Assembly: GCA_964475685.1 (NCBI GenBank)
Contig: CAYYXP010000057.1
Coordinates: forward strand, 1 to 27,944
Direction: 5' to 3'
From: CAVVWJ01 sp964475685
GTDB lineage: Bacteria; Gemmatimonadota; Gemmatimonadetes; Gemmatimonadales; GWC2-71-9
DNA length: 27,944 nucleotides
Positions 15,031 to 25,239 of the stretch are shown piece by piece. A program made the translations under genes and the position numbers. Every line of letters starts with the position of its first letter. Positions within the stretch are counted from its first letter, which is position 1. Below the pieces are notes generated by a model that was not told the origin of the DNA, searched no databases, and worked only from the letters and a program-made list of their open reading frames with translations.

Positions 15031-16976
15031 GCGCTCGGCGAGGCGCCGCGCGGCTCGTCGTGTCTCGGGAGATACACGGTGAACATCGGGCCGCGGCCCG
15101 GCGCATTCTCCATGATGTGGCCCCCGCTCTTCTCGACGATGCCGTAGATGTGCTTCAGGCCGGGGCGCGGGCCGGCGCCGGTGCCCTCGTCCCTGGCGGG
15201 GAGAACCGGCTCGAAGAGGCGGGTGCGGGTGGGGGCGTCCACGCCAAGGCCGCTGGCAGTCACCTTGAGCATGACGTAGGCACCGGGAGTGACCCCGGCG
15301 GCGCGTTGCGGGCCCTCGCTTCTCACGCGGCAGTTCGCGGTGGTGATCGCGACCCGGCCGCCCTCCGGCAGCGTATCCCGGGCGTGGGTCACGAGGCCGA
15401 CGATCATCTGCTCGAGCTCGCCCGGATCGGACATCACGTGCCAGAGCGCCGGATCTGGGGTGATTTCGAGCGCGACCACGCCGAGCAGGCGGCGGAGCGT
15501 TTCGGAAATGCCGGCGAGGACGACATTGACGGAGAGCACCTCGGGCTCAGTCACAGGGATCGGATCGGGCTGCGGCACTTCCTTGCCAACCAGGTCGCGG
15601 AGGCCGAGTATCCCGGTGAGGAGACTGTTGAAATCGTGGGCGATCCCGCCGGCGAGCTGCTCCATCGCTTCCTTCTTCCTCGCCTGGCGCAGTTCCTCAT
15701 CCTTGCGTTCGGTCAGATCCATGAACGAGCCCACCATCCGCACCGCGTCTCCGGCATCGTCGCGGACGATGGAGGCTCGGGCCTCGACGTGGGCCCACTC
15801 CCCGTCCGCCCGGCGGAACCGGTGCTCGCTGATCCATCGGCCCTCGCCCCGTGCCGCGACGCCGTGAATCTCGCCAACCACCCGCTCGCGGTCGTCGGGA
15901 TGGAGGTGCTCGTACCACCACCCGGCGTCGGCGCCGAATTCCGACAGCGCGTAGCCGAACATCCCGTCCGGCGCGTTCGACCACTCCAGCCGGTCGGTCA
16001 GCAGGTCCCAATCGAGGACGATGTCCCGGCCGGACTCGGTGACGAGGCGATACCGCTCCTCCCGCTCGCGGAGCGAGGCCTCGATCCGTTTCCGCTCGGT
16101 GAGATCGTTGAGCGCCACGATGAAATGGTCCGCCCCATCCCCCGGCGCGGCGACGCGGGTGACGGTGGCCTGGACCCAGACCGGCTCCGCCGAGTCCTTC
16201 AGCACGCGCTTCTCGGTGGTGTAACTGCCGCACTCCTTCGCGCCGAGCAGTCGGAGGGCCTCACGATCGGCCTCGCGGTCGGCGGGGTGGGTCAGCTCCT
16301 CAACCAGTCGCCCGGCGAGAGAGTCGGGGTCGGCACCGACCAGCGCGCCGAAGGCCCGGTTCACCTGAAGAAGGCGCCCCGCGTCCGAGACGACGGCCAT
16401 GGGGACGCTGATTTCCTCGAAGACGGGATAGGCCGGCGCGCCCTGGGGGGCGGATGGGGAGCCGCGAGCGGCGCCGAGCGCACGCAGCTCGATCTCGGTG
16501 ACGGCCCAGGCCGCCAGGTCGGAAAGAAGGTCGAGATCCTGCTCCGACCAGAGCCGGGCCCTCGAGTCGATGACGCTGAGGGCGCCGAGCACATTGCCGT
16601 CACGGTCGGTGAGGGGGACCCCGGCATAGGACACCCAGCCCAGCTCGCGGATCGCGGGGTTGGTGCGGACAAGCGGGTGCGTCCAGGCGTCCTCGACCAC
16701 CAGCCTGGCGCCGGAAGCGACGACGTGCCGGCAGAAGGAGTACGAGAGTGGAGTGACGCGGGAGGTGGCCAGCGGCTCGGGGAGGCCGGTGGCGCTCTTG
16801 AAGAACTGCCGGTTCTCCTCGACCAGGGAGAGGAGCGAAACCGGGGTTCCCAGCAGGTTGGCGGCCAGCCGGGTCAGCCGGTCGAACGCCTCCTCGGGGG
16901 GGGTGTCGAGGAGGGACGTCCGCCTCACGGCCGCGAGCCGGACCGGCTCGGGGGGAGCCCCGGTGACCTGGGTCAT
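15027..16976 (-). CDS. GAF-PAS-PAS histidine-kinase-like sensor with degenerate ATP-binding boxes
   Basis: This soluble sensor protein is about 649 aa. A GAF domain comes first (LLDTPPEEAFDRLTRLAANL, FCRHVVASG, SYAGVPL, GALSVIDS), followed by two PAS domains, each closed by a LNDLTERK or FMDLTERK PAC motif. A dimerisation/H-box then follows with GGIAHDFNSLL, phospho-acceptor H447. The catalytic domain keeps the overall fold (SGGHIMENAPGRGPMFTVYLPR). However, the N-box Asn of the usual VNARDA is His531 (VTHARDT), the G1 Asp of the usual SDTGxGM is Ala574 (TASGLGV), and G2 is GAGPRPGL. It may be a pseudokinase or signal through a partner. There are no membrane helices. The start at 16976 fits the promoter TTGACG-16-CAGATT; an ATG at 16982 is possible. 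No response regulator is adjacent. Confidence 0.85.
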   Translation of the reverse strand: MTQVTGAPPEPVRLAAVRRTSLLDTPPEEAFDRLTRLAANLLGTPVSLLSLVEENRQFFKSATGLPEPLATSRVTPLSYSFCRHVVASGARLVVEDAWTHPLVRTNPAIRELGWVSYAGVPLTDRDGNVLGALSVIDSRARLWSEQDLDLLSDLAAWAVTEIELRALGAARGSPSAPQGAPAYPVFEEISVPMAVVSDAGRLLQVNRAFGALVGADPDSLAGRLVEELTHPADREADREALRLLGAKECGSYTTEKRVLKDSAEPVWVQATVTRVAAPGDGADHFIVALNDLTERKRIEASLREREERYRLVTESGRDIVLDWDLLTDRLEWSNAPDGMFGYALSEFGADAGWWYEHLHPDDRERVVGEIHGVAARGEGRWISEHRFRRADGEWAHVEARASIVRDDAGDAVRMVGSFMDLTERKDEELRQARKKEAMEQLAGGIAHDFNSLLTGILGLRDLVGKEVPQPDPIPVTEPEVLSVNVVLAGISETLRRLLGVVALEITPDPALWHVMSDPGELEQMIVGLVTHARDTLPEGGRVAITTANCRVRSEGPQRAAGVTPGAYVMLKVTASGLGVDAPTRTRLFEPVLPARDEGTGAGPRPGLKHIYGIVEKSGGHIMENAPGRGPMFTVYLPRHDEPRGASPSA

Positions 16977-16986
16977 TGTCATTCGG

Positions 16987-17014
16987 AATCTGAGGGGTAA
17001 ACCAGAGCCGTCAA
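16987..17014 (-). promoter_or_regulatory. Promoter of the kinase-like sensor
   Basis: TTGACG (17014-17009), a 16-bp spacer and CAGATT (16992-16987) on the minus strand. Transcription would begin about 4 nt before the ATG at 16976. It is back to back with the DUF47 promoter. Confidence 0.55.
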
Positions 17015-17026
17015 GAAAGCCTCCCA

Positions 17027-17054
17027 TTGCCAACCAAGGGTGGGCACGTATCTT
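17027..17054 (+). promoter_or_regulatory. Promoter of the DUF47-pit operon
   Basis: TTGCCA (17027-17032), a 16-bp spacer and TATCTT (17049-17054). AAGGAA at 17074-17079 is the ribosome site for the ATG at 17087. The -35 is only 12 bp from the -35 of the divergent sensor gene. Confidence 0.6.
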
Positions 17055-17086
17055 CCCGCCCGCCCGTCCATGCAAAGGAATGTACC

Positions 17087-17707
17087 ATGCGACTCCTTCC
17101 GCGCGACGAGAAGTTCTTCGACCTCTTCAGCGCCGTCGCCTCGTTCACGGTGGAAGCCGCCCGCCTGCAGCAGGACCTGCTCCGCGCCGACACCGCCCAT
17201 CGCGGCGCTATCGTGGATCAAATCAAGAGGTTGGAACACCAAGCCGACCAGATCACCCACGACGTGGTGAGCCGTCTTGACCGGGTCTTCATAACTCCGC
17301 TCGACCGGGAGGACATCCACCAGCTCGCCTCCCGGCTCGATGACGTGATCGACCTGATCGACGGCACCGCCCGCCGCCTTCACATCTTCCGGGCCGGGGA
17401 CGCCCCGCTGGGGGCCACCCTCATCGCCGAGGTCATCGCCCGGGCCACCACTCAGCTCCAGGTGGCGGTCGAAGGGCTGGAGGACAACAAGGCCGGCACC
17501 GTGCTGAGCGCCTGCGTCCAGGTGAAGCGCCTGGAGGAGGAGGGCGACTCCCTCTACCACGAATGGATGGGCCGGCTGTTCGACGGCGAGCCGGACGCGC
17601 TGACGGTCATCAAGTGGAAGGAGATCTACGACAACCTCGAGAAGACGCTGGACTACATCGAGGATGCCGGCAACGTGCTCGAGTCCATTTCCATCAAGCA
17701 CGCCTGA
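17087..17707 (+). CDS. DUF47/PhoU-like phosphate transport accessory protein
   Basis: This cytosolic helical-bundle protein is 206 aa. It begins MRLLPRDEKFFDLFSAVASF, the typical DUF47 opening. It has the paired metal-binding-type repeats LEHQADQITHDV and LEEEGDSLYHEW (E-x3-D, two copies) and the closing LEKTLDYIEDAGNVLESI. Proteins of this family are encoded directly before PiT transporters and are thought to modulate phosphate uptake in a PhoU-like manner. The start at 17087 has AAGGAA 7 nt upstream; an ATG six codons earlier is less well placed. Only 3 nt separate its stop from the pit ATG, so the two are one operon. Confidence 0.92.
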   Translation: MRLLPRDEKFFDLFSAVASFTVEAARLQQDLLRADTAHRGAIVDQIKRLEHQADQITHDVVSRLDRVFITPLDREDIHQLASRLDDVIDLIDGTARRLHIFRAGDAPLGATLIAEVIARATTQLQVAVEGLEDNKAGTVLSACVQVKRLEEEGDSLYHEWMGRLFDGEPDALTVIKWKEIYDNLEKTLDYIEDAGNVLESISIKHA

Positions 17708-17710
17708 CGG

Positions 17711-18739
17711 ATGGAGAGCAGCGTCCCATTTGTCATCGCGATCGTGCTGGTCGCGCTCGCGTTCGACTTCATCAACGGCTTCCACGACAGCGCCAACTCC
17801 ATCGCCACCGTCGTCTCGACCCGGGTCCTGTCGCCCGGAGCCGCGGTCCTCTGGGCGGCGTTCTTCAATTTCGTCGCGGCATTCGTGGTGGGCACCGCCG
17901 TCGCCAAGACGATCAGCAAGGGGCTGATCGATCCCGCCGTCGTCGACCCCAACGTGATCCTGGCCGGCCTTCTCGGCGCCATCATCTGGGACATCATCAC
18001 CTGGTACCTCGGGCTGCCCACCTCATCGAGCCACGCCCTCCTCGGCGGATACGGCGGGGCCGCAGTCGCCAAGGCGGGATTCGGCGCGCTCATCCTGGGC
18101 GGGTGGCTCAAGCCGATCATCTTCATCCTGATCTCCCCGCTGGTAGGGCTCTCGCTGGCCCTCGGACTTACCGTCGGCCTCTCGTGGCTGCTGCATGGCC
18201 AGCGGCCCGGTCCCCTCGACAAGGTTTTCCGCCGGCTCCAGCTGGTGTCCGCCGGGCTCTACTCGCTGAGTCACGGCGCCAACGATGCCCAGAAGACGAT
18301 GGGGATCATCGTGAGCCTGCTGGTGGCGAGTCAGGCGCAGTTCGCCGGCGCCACCGGCTGGCTCAGCCACCTGCATCTCCAGACGGCAGACCACGTCCCC
18401 CTCTGGATTGTGCTGGCGGCCCACGCAGCCATCGCGCTGGGAACGGCGGCCGGCGGATGGCGCATCGTGAAGACGATGGGCAGCCGGATCACCAAGCTGA
18501 GGCCGTTCGGCGGGTTCTGCGCCGAAACAGCGGGCGGAATCTCGATCCTCCTCGCCTCCGGGCTCGGCGTGCCGGTCAGCACCACGCACACCATCACCGG
18601 CGCCATCGTGGGCGTCGGCGCGGCAAACCGGGTGTCCGCAGTGCGGTGGGGTGTGGCGGGGAGAATCCTCTGGGCGTGGCTGCTCACGATACCGATGTCC
18701 GCGGCGATTGCGGGGCTGGCGTATCTGGTGCTCCGGTAG
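17711..18739 (+). CDS. pit: PiT-family inorganic phosphate transporter
   Basis: This polytopic inner-membrane, low-affinity phosphate (metal-phosphate)/H+ symporter is 342 aa. The two inverted PiT signatures are present: D19-FINGFHDSANSIAT near the N-terminus and S187-HGANDAQKTMG in the second half. They are accompanied by GLPTSSSHALLGG and GVPVSTTHTITGAIVG, the paired re-entrant motifs. Hydrophobic helices alternate with short loops, and one cytosolic loop (LHGQRPGPLDKVFRRLQ) separates the halves. The length is typical of bacterial Pit without a large central insert. Downstream, the convergent glycosyltransferase ends 6 bp away and no terminator hairpin is visible. Confidence 0.94.
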   Translation: MESSVPFVIAIVLVALAFDFINGFHDSANSIATVVSTRVLSPGAAVLWAAFFNFVAAFVVGTAVAKTISKGLIDPAVVDPNVILAGLLGAIIWDIITWYLGLPTSSSHALLGGYGGAAVAKAGFGALILGGWLKPIIFILISPLVGLSLALGLTVGLSWLLHGQRPGPLDKVFRRLQLVSAGLYSLSHGANDAQKTMGIIVSLLVASQAQFAGATGWLSHLHLQTADHVPLWIVLAAHAAIALGTAAGGWRIVKTMGSRITKLRPFGGFCAETAGGISILLASGLGVPVSTTHTITGAIVGVGAANRVSAVRWGVAGRILWAWLLTIPMSAAIAGLAYLVLR

Positions 18740-18745
18740 GCCCTC

Positions 18746-19912
18746 TCACGCGGCCCGCTTCACCCCCTTCGCTTCCATCGCGGCCCGGTAGTCCGCGATC
18801 AACCGTTCGTATACCGCGTTCCAATCCCGCTCCCGCGCCGCGCTCAGGGCGCCGCGCGCAAGCCGGCGGCGCAACGCCTCGTCGTTGAGCAGCCGCACCA
18901 GCCCTTCGGCAATCGCCGCCGCGCTGTCCGGCTCGACGAGCCAGGCGTTCTCCCCATGCTCGGCGAACTCGAGCACTCCGCCGGCCGCCGCGACCAGCGG
19001 GGGCAGCCCGGAGCCCATCGCCTCGAGGAGGGAATTGCCGAACGTCTCCGTCACCGACGGGAAGGCGAAGAGGTCGGCGGAGGCATAGGCCTCGGCCAGC
19101 TCCCGCCCGTGCAGCAATCCGGGTACGTGCACGCCGGGGATCTCCCGCCGGCGGATTTCCTCCTCCAGCGGACCCCGCCCCACCAGCACGAGCTGGGCGG
19201 AGCCGCGCTCCGGCGCGACCATGTCCCACGCCTCGAGCAGAAGATCGAGGTTCTTCTCCCGCGCCAGCCTTCCGATGTAGGTCACCAGCAGGTCACCCCG
19301 CACGGCGCCGAAGCGCTCGCGGTAGGCGGCGCTGCGGAAGCGAGGAGCGAAGACCTGCGGGTCCACACCGCGGGTCCAGATGCCGGTGTGGGTCACGCCG
19401 TGGCTGTGCAGGTGCTCTTCGTAGACCCGCGACGGACAGAGGACCCGGTGCGCCTGGCTGTAGAACCAGCGGAGATAGTGCCACCCCGCCCGGAGCGCCC
19501 AGGGAACGCCGTACCGGGCGGCGTACTGGTCGTAATCGGTATGGGCCGAGGCGACCACTGGCACCCCGAGCTGGCGTGCGGCCTTCACTCCCACCACGCC
19601 GAGGGAGAACTCGGTGGCGACGTGCACCACGTCGGGGGCGAAGCGGGCCAGGTCGTCCACCACGTCGCGGAGACGGGGGAAGGCCCACTGGACATCGGGG
19701 TACAGGAAGAACGGAATGCTCGGCGAGCGGTGGACCTCCGGCCGCTCCCTTTCGCCTGGCGGCAAGGGGTAGGTGGCGGTATAGACCCGCACCTCGTGAC
19801 CCCTGGCCCTGAGCGCATCGGTGAGGCGAAGGAGCGTCACACCGACCCCGCTGACCATGGGCCAGTAGACCTCGGAGAAGAGGGCGATCCTGAGCGGCGG
19901 CTGTCCTGTCAT
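18746..19912 (-). CDS. GT4 (GT-B) glycosyltransferase, alpha-mannosyltransferase (MgtA/PimB)-like
   Basis: This 388-aa retaining GT-B glycosyltransferase is cytosolic or membrane-associated. The N-domain opens with ALFSEVYWPMVSGVGVTLLRL (acceptor side) and contains VVHVATEFSLG and ASAHTDYDQYAARYG. The C-domain has GVDPQVFAPR, the donor-loop YIGRLAREKNLDLLL, and the E-x7-E signature in V-T-ETFGNSLLE followed by GSGLPPL. The pattern VSGVG..HTDY is typical of mannosyltransferases acting on glycolipids (MgtA, PimB, SQD2-like enzymes). The lipid or polysaccharide product is unknown. The ATG at 19912 follows TTGTCG-17-TAGGGT with 6 nt in between and no Shine-Dalgarno sequence. It is divergent from the hemolysin III-like gene. 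Confidence 0.88.
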   Translation of the reverse strand: MTGQPPLRIALFSEVYWPMVSGVGVTLLRLTDALRARGHEVRVYTATYPLPPGERERPEVHRSPSIPFFLYPDVQWAFPRLRDVVDDLARFAPDVVHVATEFSLGVVGVKAARQLGVPVVASAHTDYDQYAARYGVPWALRAGWHYLRWFYSQAHRVLCPSRVYEEHLHSHGVTHTGIWTRGVDPQVFAPRFRSAAYRERFGAVRGDLLVTYIGRLAREKNLDLLLEAWDMVAPERGSAQLVLVGRGPLEEEIRRREIPGVHVPGLLHGRELAEAYASADLFAFPSVTETFGNSLLEAMGSGLPPLVAAAGGVLEFAEHGENAWLVEPDSAAAIAEGLVRLLNDEALRRRLARGALSAARERDWNAVYERLIADYRAAMEAKGVKRAA

Positions 19913-19918
19913 GATTCA

Positions 19919-19947
19919 ACCCTAGACCCGGGACCTCCGGGCGACAA
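19919..19947 (-). promoter_or_regulatory. Promoter of the GT4 gene (leaderless type)
   Basis: TTGTCG (19947-19942), a 17-bp spacer and TAGGGT (19924-19919), then 6 nt and the ATG at 19912. This is the clearest example of the start-proximal promoter pattern in the window. Confidence 0.6.
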
Positions 19948-19971
19948 GGTGGGCCCGGCTCACGGCGCCGA

Positions 19972-20001
19972 TTCGATACGTCCGTGTGACGGTGCTAGAT
20001 T
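19972..20001 (+). promoter_or_regulatory. Promoter of the hemolysin III-like gene (extended -10, leaderless type)
   Basis: TGC-TAGATT (19993-20001), an extended -10, lies 6 nt before the ATG at 20008. A weak -35 (TTCGAT, 19972-19977) stands 18 bp upstream. Confidence 0.5.
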
Positions 20002-20007
20002 GGCCGG

Positions 20008-20640
20008 ATGAAGATCAGGGAGCCGGTCAACGCAGTTTCACATCTGGTCGGCCTGGTGGTCGCGACCATCGGGACGATCGTCCTGCTGCGGATGGCCGAT
20101 AGTCCCGGCGAAACAGTGGCGTTCGCCGTCTACGGGGGATCCCTGATCCTCCTCTATGGCGCCAGCACGCTCTATCACGCCCTGATGCTGCCGCCGCACC
20201 GGCTCCGTCCGCTCCGGACGCTCGACCACATCGCGATCTATTTCCTGATCGCGGGGACCTATACCCCGGTGGCGATGGTGACCCTGCACGGCCCGTGGGG
20301 ATGGACGCTCCTCGGCACGGCGTGGGCGATCGCGGTCGCGGGAATCCCATTCAAGATCTGGTTTCTCGATGCGCCGGTCTGGCTTTCGACGGGGATCTAT
20401 CTCGGGATGGGCTACATGGCGCTCGCCGCGGCGTTCCCGCTCGCGGCGCGGGTCTCACCGGGGGGGCTGGCCTGGCTGTTGGGGGGCGGGATCGCCTATA
20501 CCATCGGGGCGATCATCTTCGCCCGCGAACGGCCCAATCCCTTTCCGGGCATCTTCGGGCACCACGAGATCTGGCACCTGCTCGTGCTCGCGGGGAGCGG
20601 GTTCCACTTCGGCTTCATGGTGAAGTACGTGGCGGGATAG
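20008..20640 (+). CDS. Hemolysin III (TrhA/YqfA, CREST/PAQR superfamily) membrane protein
   Basis: This seven-helix inner-membrane protein is 210 aa. It shows the conserved polar residues of the hemolysin III/PAQR/alkaline-ceramidase (CREST) superfamily, which are thought to bind a metal. They are the S-x3-H in ASTLYHA, the Asp in TLDHIAIYFLIAGTYTP, and the late histidines in HHEIWHLLVLAGSGFHF. The name 'hemolysin' is historical; the family is associated with membrane homeostasis and possibly lipid hydrolysis, and a toxin role is not implied. The N-terminus EPVNAVSHLVGL is family-typical. The stop codon is 2 bp from the 3' end of the convergent tRNA gene. Confidence 0.9.
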   Translation: MKIREPVNAVSHLVGLVVATIGTIVLLRMADSPGETVAFAVYGGSLILLYGASTLYHALMLPPHRLRPLRTLDHIAIYFLIAGTYTPVAMVTLHGPWGWTLLGTAWAIAVAGIPFKIWFLDAPVWLSTGIYLGMGYMALAAAFPLAARVSPGGLAWLLGGGIAYTIGAIIFARERPNPFPGIFGHHEIWHLLVLAGSGFHFGFMVKYVAG

Positions 20641-20642
20641 GA

Positions 20643-20715
20643 CTGGGGCGGCTGGGGTCGAACCAGCAACCTCCCGGTTAACAGCCGGGCGCTCTGCCGA
20701 TTGAGCTACACCCCA
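20643..20715 (-). tRNA. tRNA-Asn (anticodon GTT)
   Basis: The 73-nt cloverleaf on the minus strand starts TGGGGTGTAGCTC. The acceptor stem is seven pairs with one G-T and discriminator G73. The D-arm is GCTC-AATCGGCA-GAGC, the anticodon stem/loop is CCGGC-TGTTAAC-CGG in outline with GTT at the centre, and the T-arm is GCTGG-TTCGACC-CCAGC. CCA is not encoded. No integrase or duplicated tRNA 3' end is nearby, so it is not marking an integrated element. Confidence 0.96.
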
Positions 20716-20740
20716 AGGAGTTGGTGCACGGCGGAGAGAC

Positions 20741-20769
20741 ACTTTACGTTAGCCCGCCGGGCGGGGCAA
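20741..20769 (-). promoter_or_regulatory. tRNA-Asn promoter
   Basis: TTGCCC (20769-20764), a 17-bp spacer and TAAAGT (20746-20741) on the minus strand, 25 bp before the mature tRNA 5' end. The spacer is very G+C-rich. Confidence 0.6.
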
Positions 20770-20790
20770 GACCACGGCCCGCGAAAAGGC

Positions 20791-20823
20791 TTGACGGTCG
20801 GGCAGCGGGAGGGAAAGTTATCA
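20791..20823 (+). promoter_or_regulatory. Candidate promoter of the cox cluster
   Basis: TTGACG (20791-20796) is a good -35. The -10 lies in the A/T island AAAGTTATCA (20814-20823), with AGTTAT at 19-bp spacing as the best reading. A 60-nt leader with AAGGAG (20869-20874) precedes the coxS ATG. No operator repeat is obvious. Confidence 0.45.
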
Positions 20824-20884
20824 CTCTCTCGCGGCTTCCCCACCGGCAGGATCCCGCCCAACGAGTGGAAGGAGCACATTCGTC

Positions 20885-21391
<507 letters not shown>

Positions 21392-21401
21392 GGAGATCAC
21401 C

Positions 21402-23752
<2,351 letters not shown>

Positions 23753-23756
<4 letters not shown>

Positions 23757-24607
23757 TCCCGGCCAGCTTCGACTACGTGCGCGCCGCCTCGCTGCGCGAC
23801 GCGCTCACCGTGCTCGCCGCCGGCGACGGGGCCAAGGTGATCGCGGGAGGCCACAGCCTCCTCCCCATGATGAAGTTCCGGCTGGCCCAGCCGGGACGCC
23901 TGGTGGACGTCGGCGGCATCGAGGAGCTGCGCGGCGTGAGTGAGCACCGACGCGGCGCCCGGATCGGCGCGACCACCACCTACCGCGACCTTCTCGCGTC
24001 GGATCTCCTCCGCGAGCGCTTTCCCATCATCGGCGAGTGCACCGAGAACATAGGCGACCGCCAGGTGCGCAACCGCGGGACCATCGGCGGTAGCCTCGCC
24101 CACGCCGACCCCAACTCCGACATGCCCGCAGTGATGCTGGTGCTCAACGCCACCTTCAACCTGCGGTCCAAGCGGGGCCGCCGGTCGGTGGCGGTGAAAG
24201 AGTTCTTCCAGGGGCCGTTCGTCACCGCGCTGGCCGAAGACGAGCTGCTGATCGACATCACCCTGCCCGCGATGCCGAGGGGCGCCGGAAGCTCTTATTG
24301 CAGTCTCGACCAGGCGGCCTCCGGCTACGCCCTCGCCGGGGCGGCGGCGGTCATTGCGCGCAGCCGGAAGACGGTGAGTCATGCCAGCGTCGCATTCACC
24401 GGCGTCAGCGACATGTCCCGGCTCATTCCCACCGACCAGCTGCTCGGCTCGAAGGGCGAACCCGAGGTGGTGGGACGGGTCGCGGCGGCTTCGGTCGAGG
24501 GCATCGAGGTAAACGGCGACATTCACGCGCCCGCGCCATACCGGCGCCACCTGGCCACCGTGGTGGTCCGCCGGGCGATCGAAAAGGCGCTCGAGCGGGC
24601 CAGGTAG
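23753..24607 (+). CDS. coxM: Molybdenum hydroxylase FAD-binding medium subunit (CoxM)
   Basis: This flavoprotein subunit, 284 aa, takes electrons from CoxS and passes them to quinone or another acceptor. The two FAD pyrophosphate-binding motifs are A31-GGHSLLP38 and T110-IGGSLAHADPNSD, both canonical. The C-terminal domain (SSYCSLDQAASGYALAGAAAVI) is typical of CO dehydrogenase flavoprotein C-terminal regions. The ATG start overlaps the coxL stop by four bases. An opposite-strand frame over the same bases has no family match. Confidence 0.93.
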
Positions 24608-24618
24608 GCCCGCCACCA

Positions 24619-25239
24619 TTGTCTGAGCGGCCCGCCCGAGTCGGCGGCCTCGTGCTGGCCGCCGGTCTGGGGCGCCGCTTCGGGGGCACCAAGCTCCTCG
24701 TGACTTTTCGCGGCCGCCCTCTGGTCTCTCACGTTCTCGAGGCTGCGGCCGCCGCCCGGGACCGCGGTCTCCTTGCGAGCGTGCACGCAGTGGTGGCCGA
24801 GGGCGACGCGGCGATCGCGAAGCTGGCCGCGAGCGCAGGCGCGGCAGTCGTGACGAACCCCGAGCCCGGCCGCGGCCTCTCCAGTTCGCTCAAGCTCGGG
24901 CTGGCGGCACTTCCACCCGACCTCGACGCCGTACTCGTCCTGCTCGGCGACCAGCCGCTCGTTCGGCCGGGGGTGATGGAGGCGCTGGTGAACGCCTGGC
25001 GGCAGGGCGAACTCAGCGTTGTGCGCCCCCGCTACGCCTCCGCACCGGACGCGCCGGGACATCCCGTGCTCATTGCGCGGCGCCTCTGGCCGCTGGCCGC
25101 AGGGCTCGAGGGCGATTCGGGGTTCGGCAGTCTGTGCGCCCCGGACGCGCCCGACGTGATGCTGCTGGACGTGCCGGGAGACAACCCCGACGTGAACACG
25201 CCCGCCGATCTTCTCGCGCTGAAGGATCCCCACCCATGA
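24619..25239 (+). CDS. MocA-like molybdenum cofactor cytidylyltransferase
   Basis: This MobA/MocA-type NTP transferase is 206 aa. The nucleotide-binding signature is G10-LVLAAGLGRRFGGTK25, followed by NPEPGRGLSSSLKLGL and the metal/substrate motif LLGDQPLV. These are the hallmarks of MocA, which converts Mo-molybdopterin to the cytosine dinucleotide (MCD) used by the xanthine-dehydrogenase/CODH family. The cox context supports this over MobA. The only start near the conserved N-terminus is a TTG at 24619, 11 nt after coxM; the frame extends far upstream inside coxM but without similarity. Its stop overlaps coxG (ATGA). Confidence 0.82.
   Translation: MSERPARVGGLVLAAGLGRRFGGTKLLVTFRGRPLVSHVLEAAAAARDRGLLASVHAVVAEGDAAIAKLAASAGAAVVTNPEPGRGLSSSLKLGLAALPPDLDAVLVLLGDQPLVRPGVMEALVNAWRQGELSVVRPRYASAPDAPGHPVLIARRLWPLAAGLEGDSGFGSLCAPDAPDVMLLDVPGDNPDVNTPADLLALKDPHP

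Noticed and set aside
14988..17000. 670-codon plus-strand open frame
   Set aside because: It is the antisense shadow of the GAF-PAS-PAS sensor, whose domains are clear on the minus strand.
20643..20715. tRNA-Asn as an attachment site for an integrated element
   Set aside because: No integrase, no duplicated tRNA 3' segment and no mobile genes occur in the flanks. The cox cluster begins immediately after.
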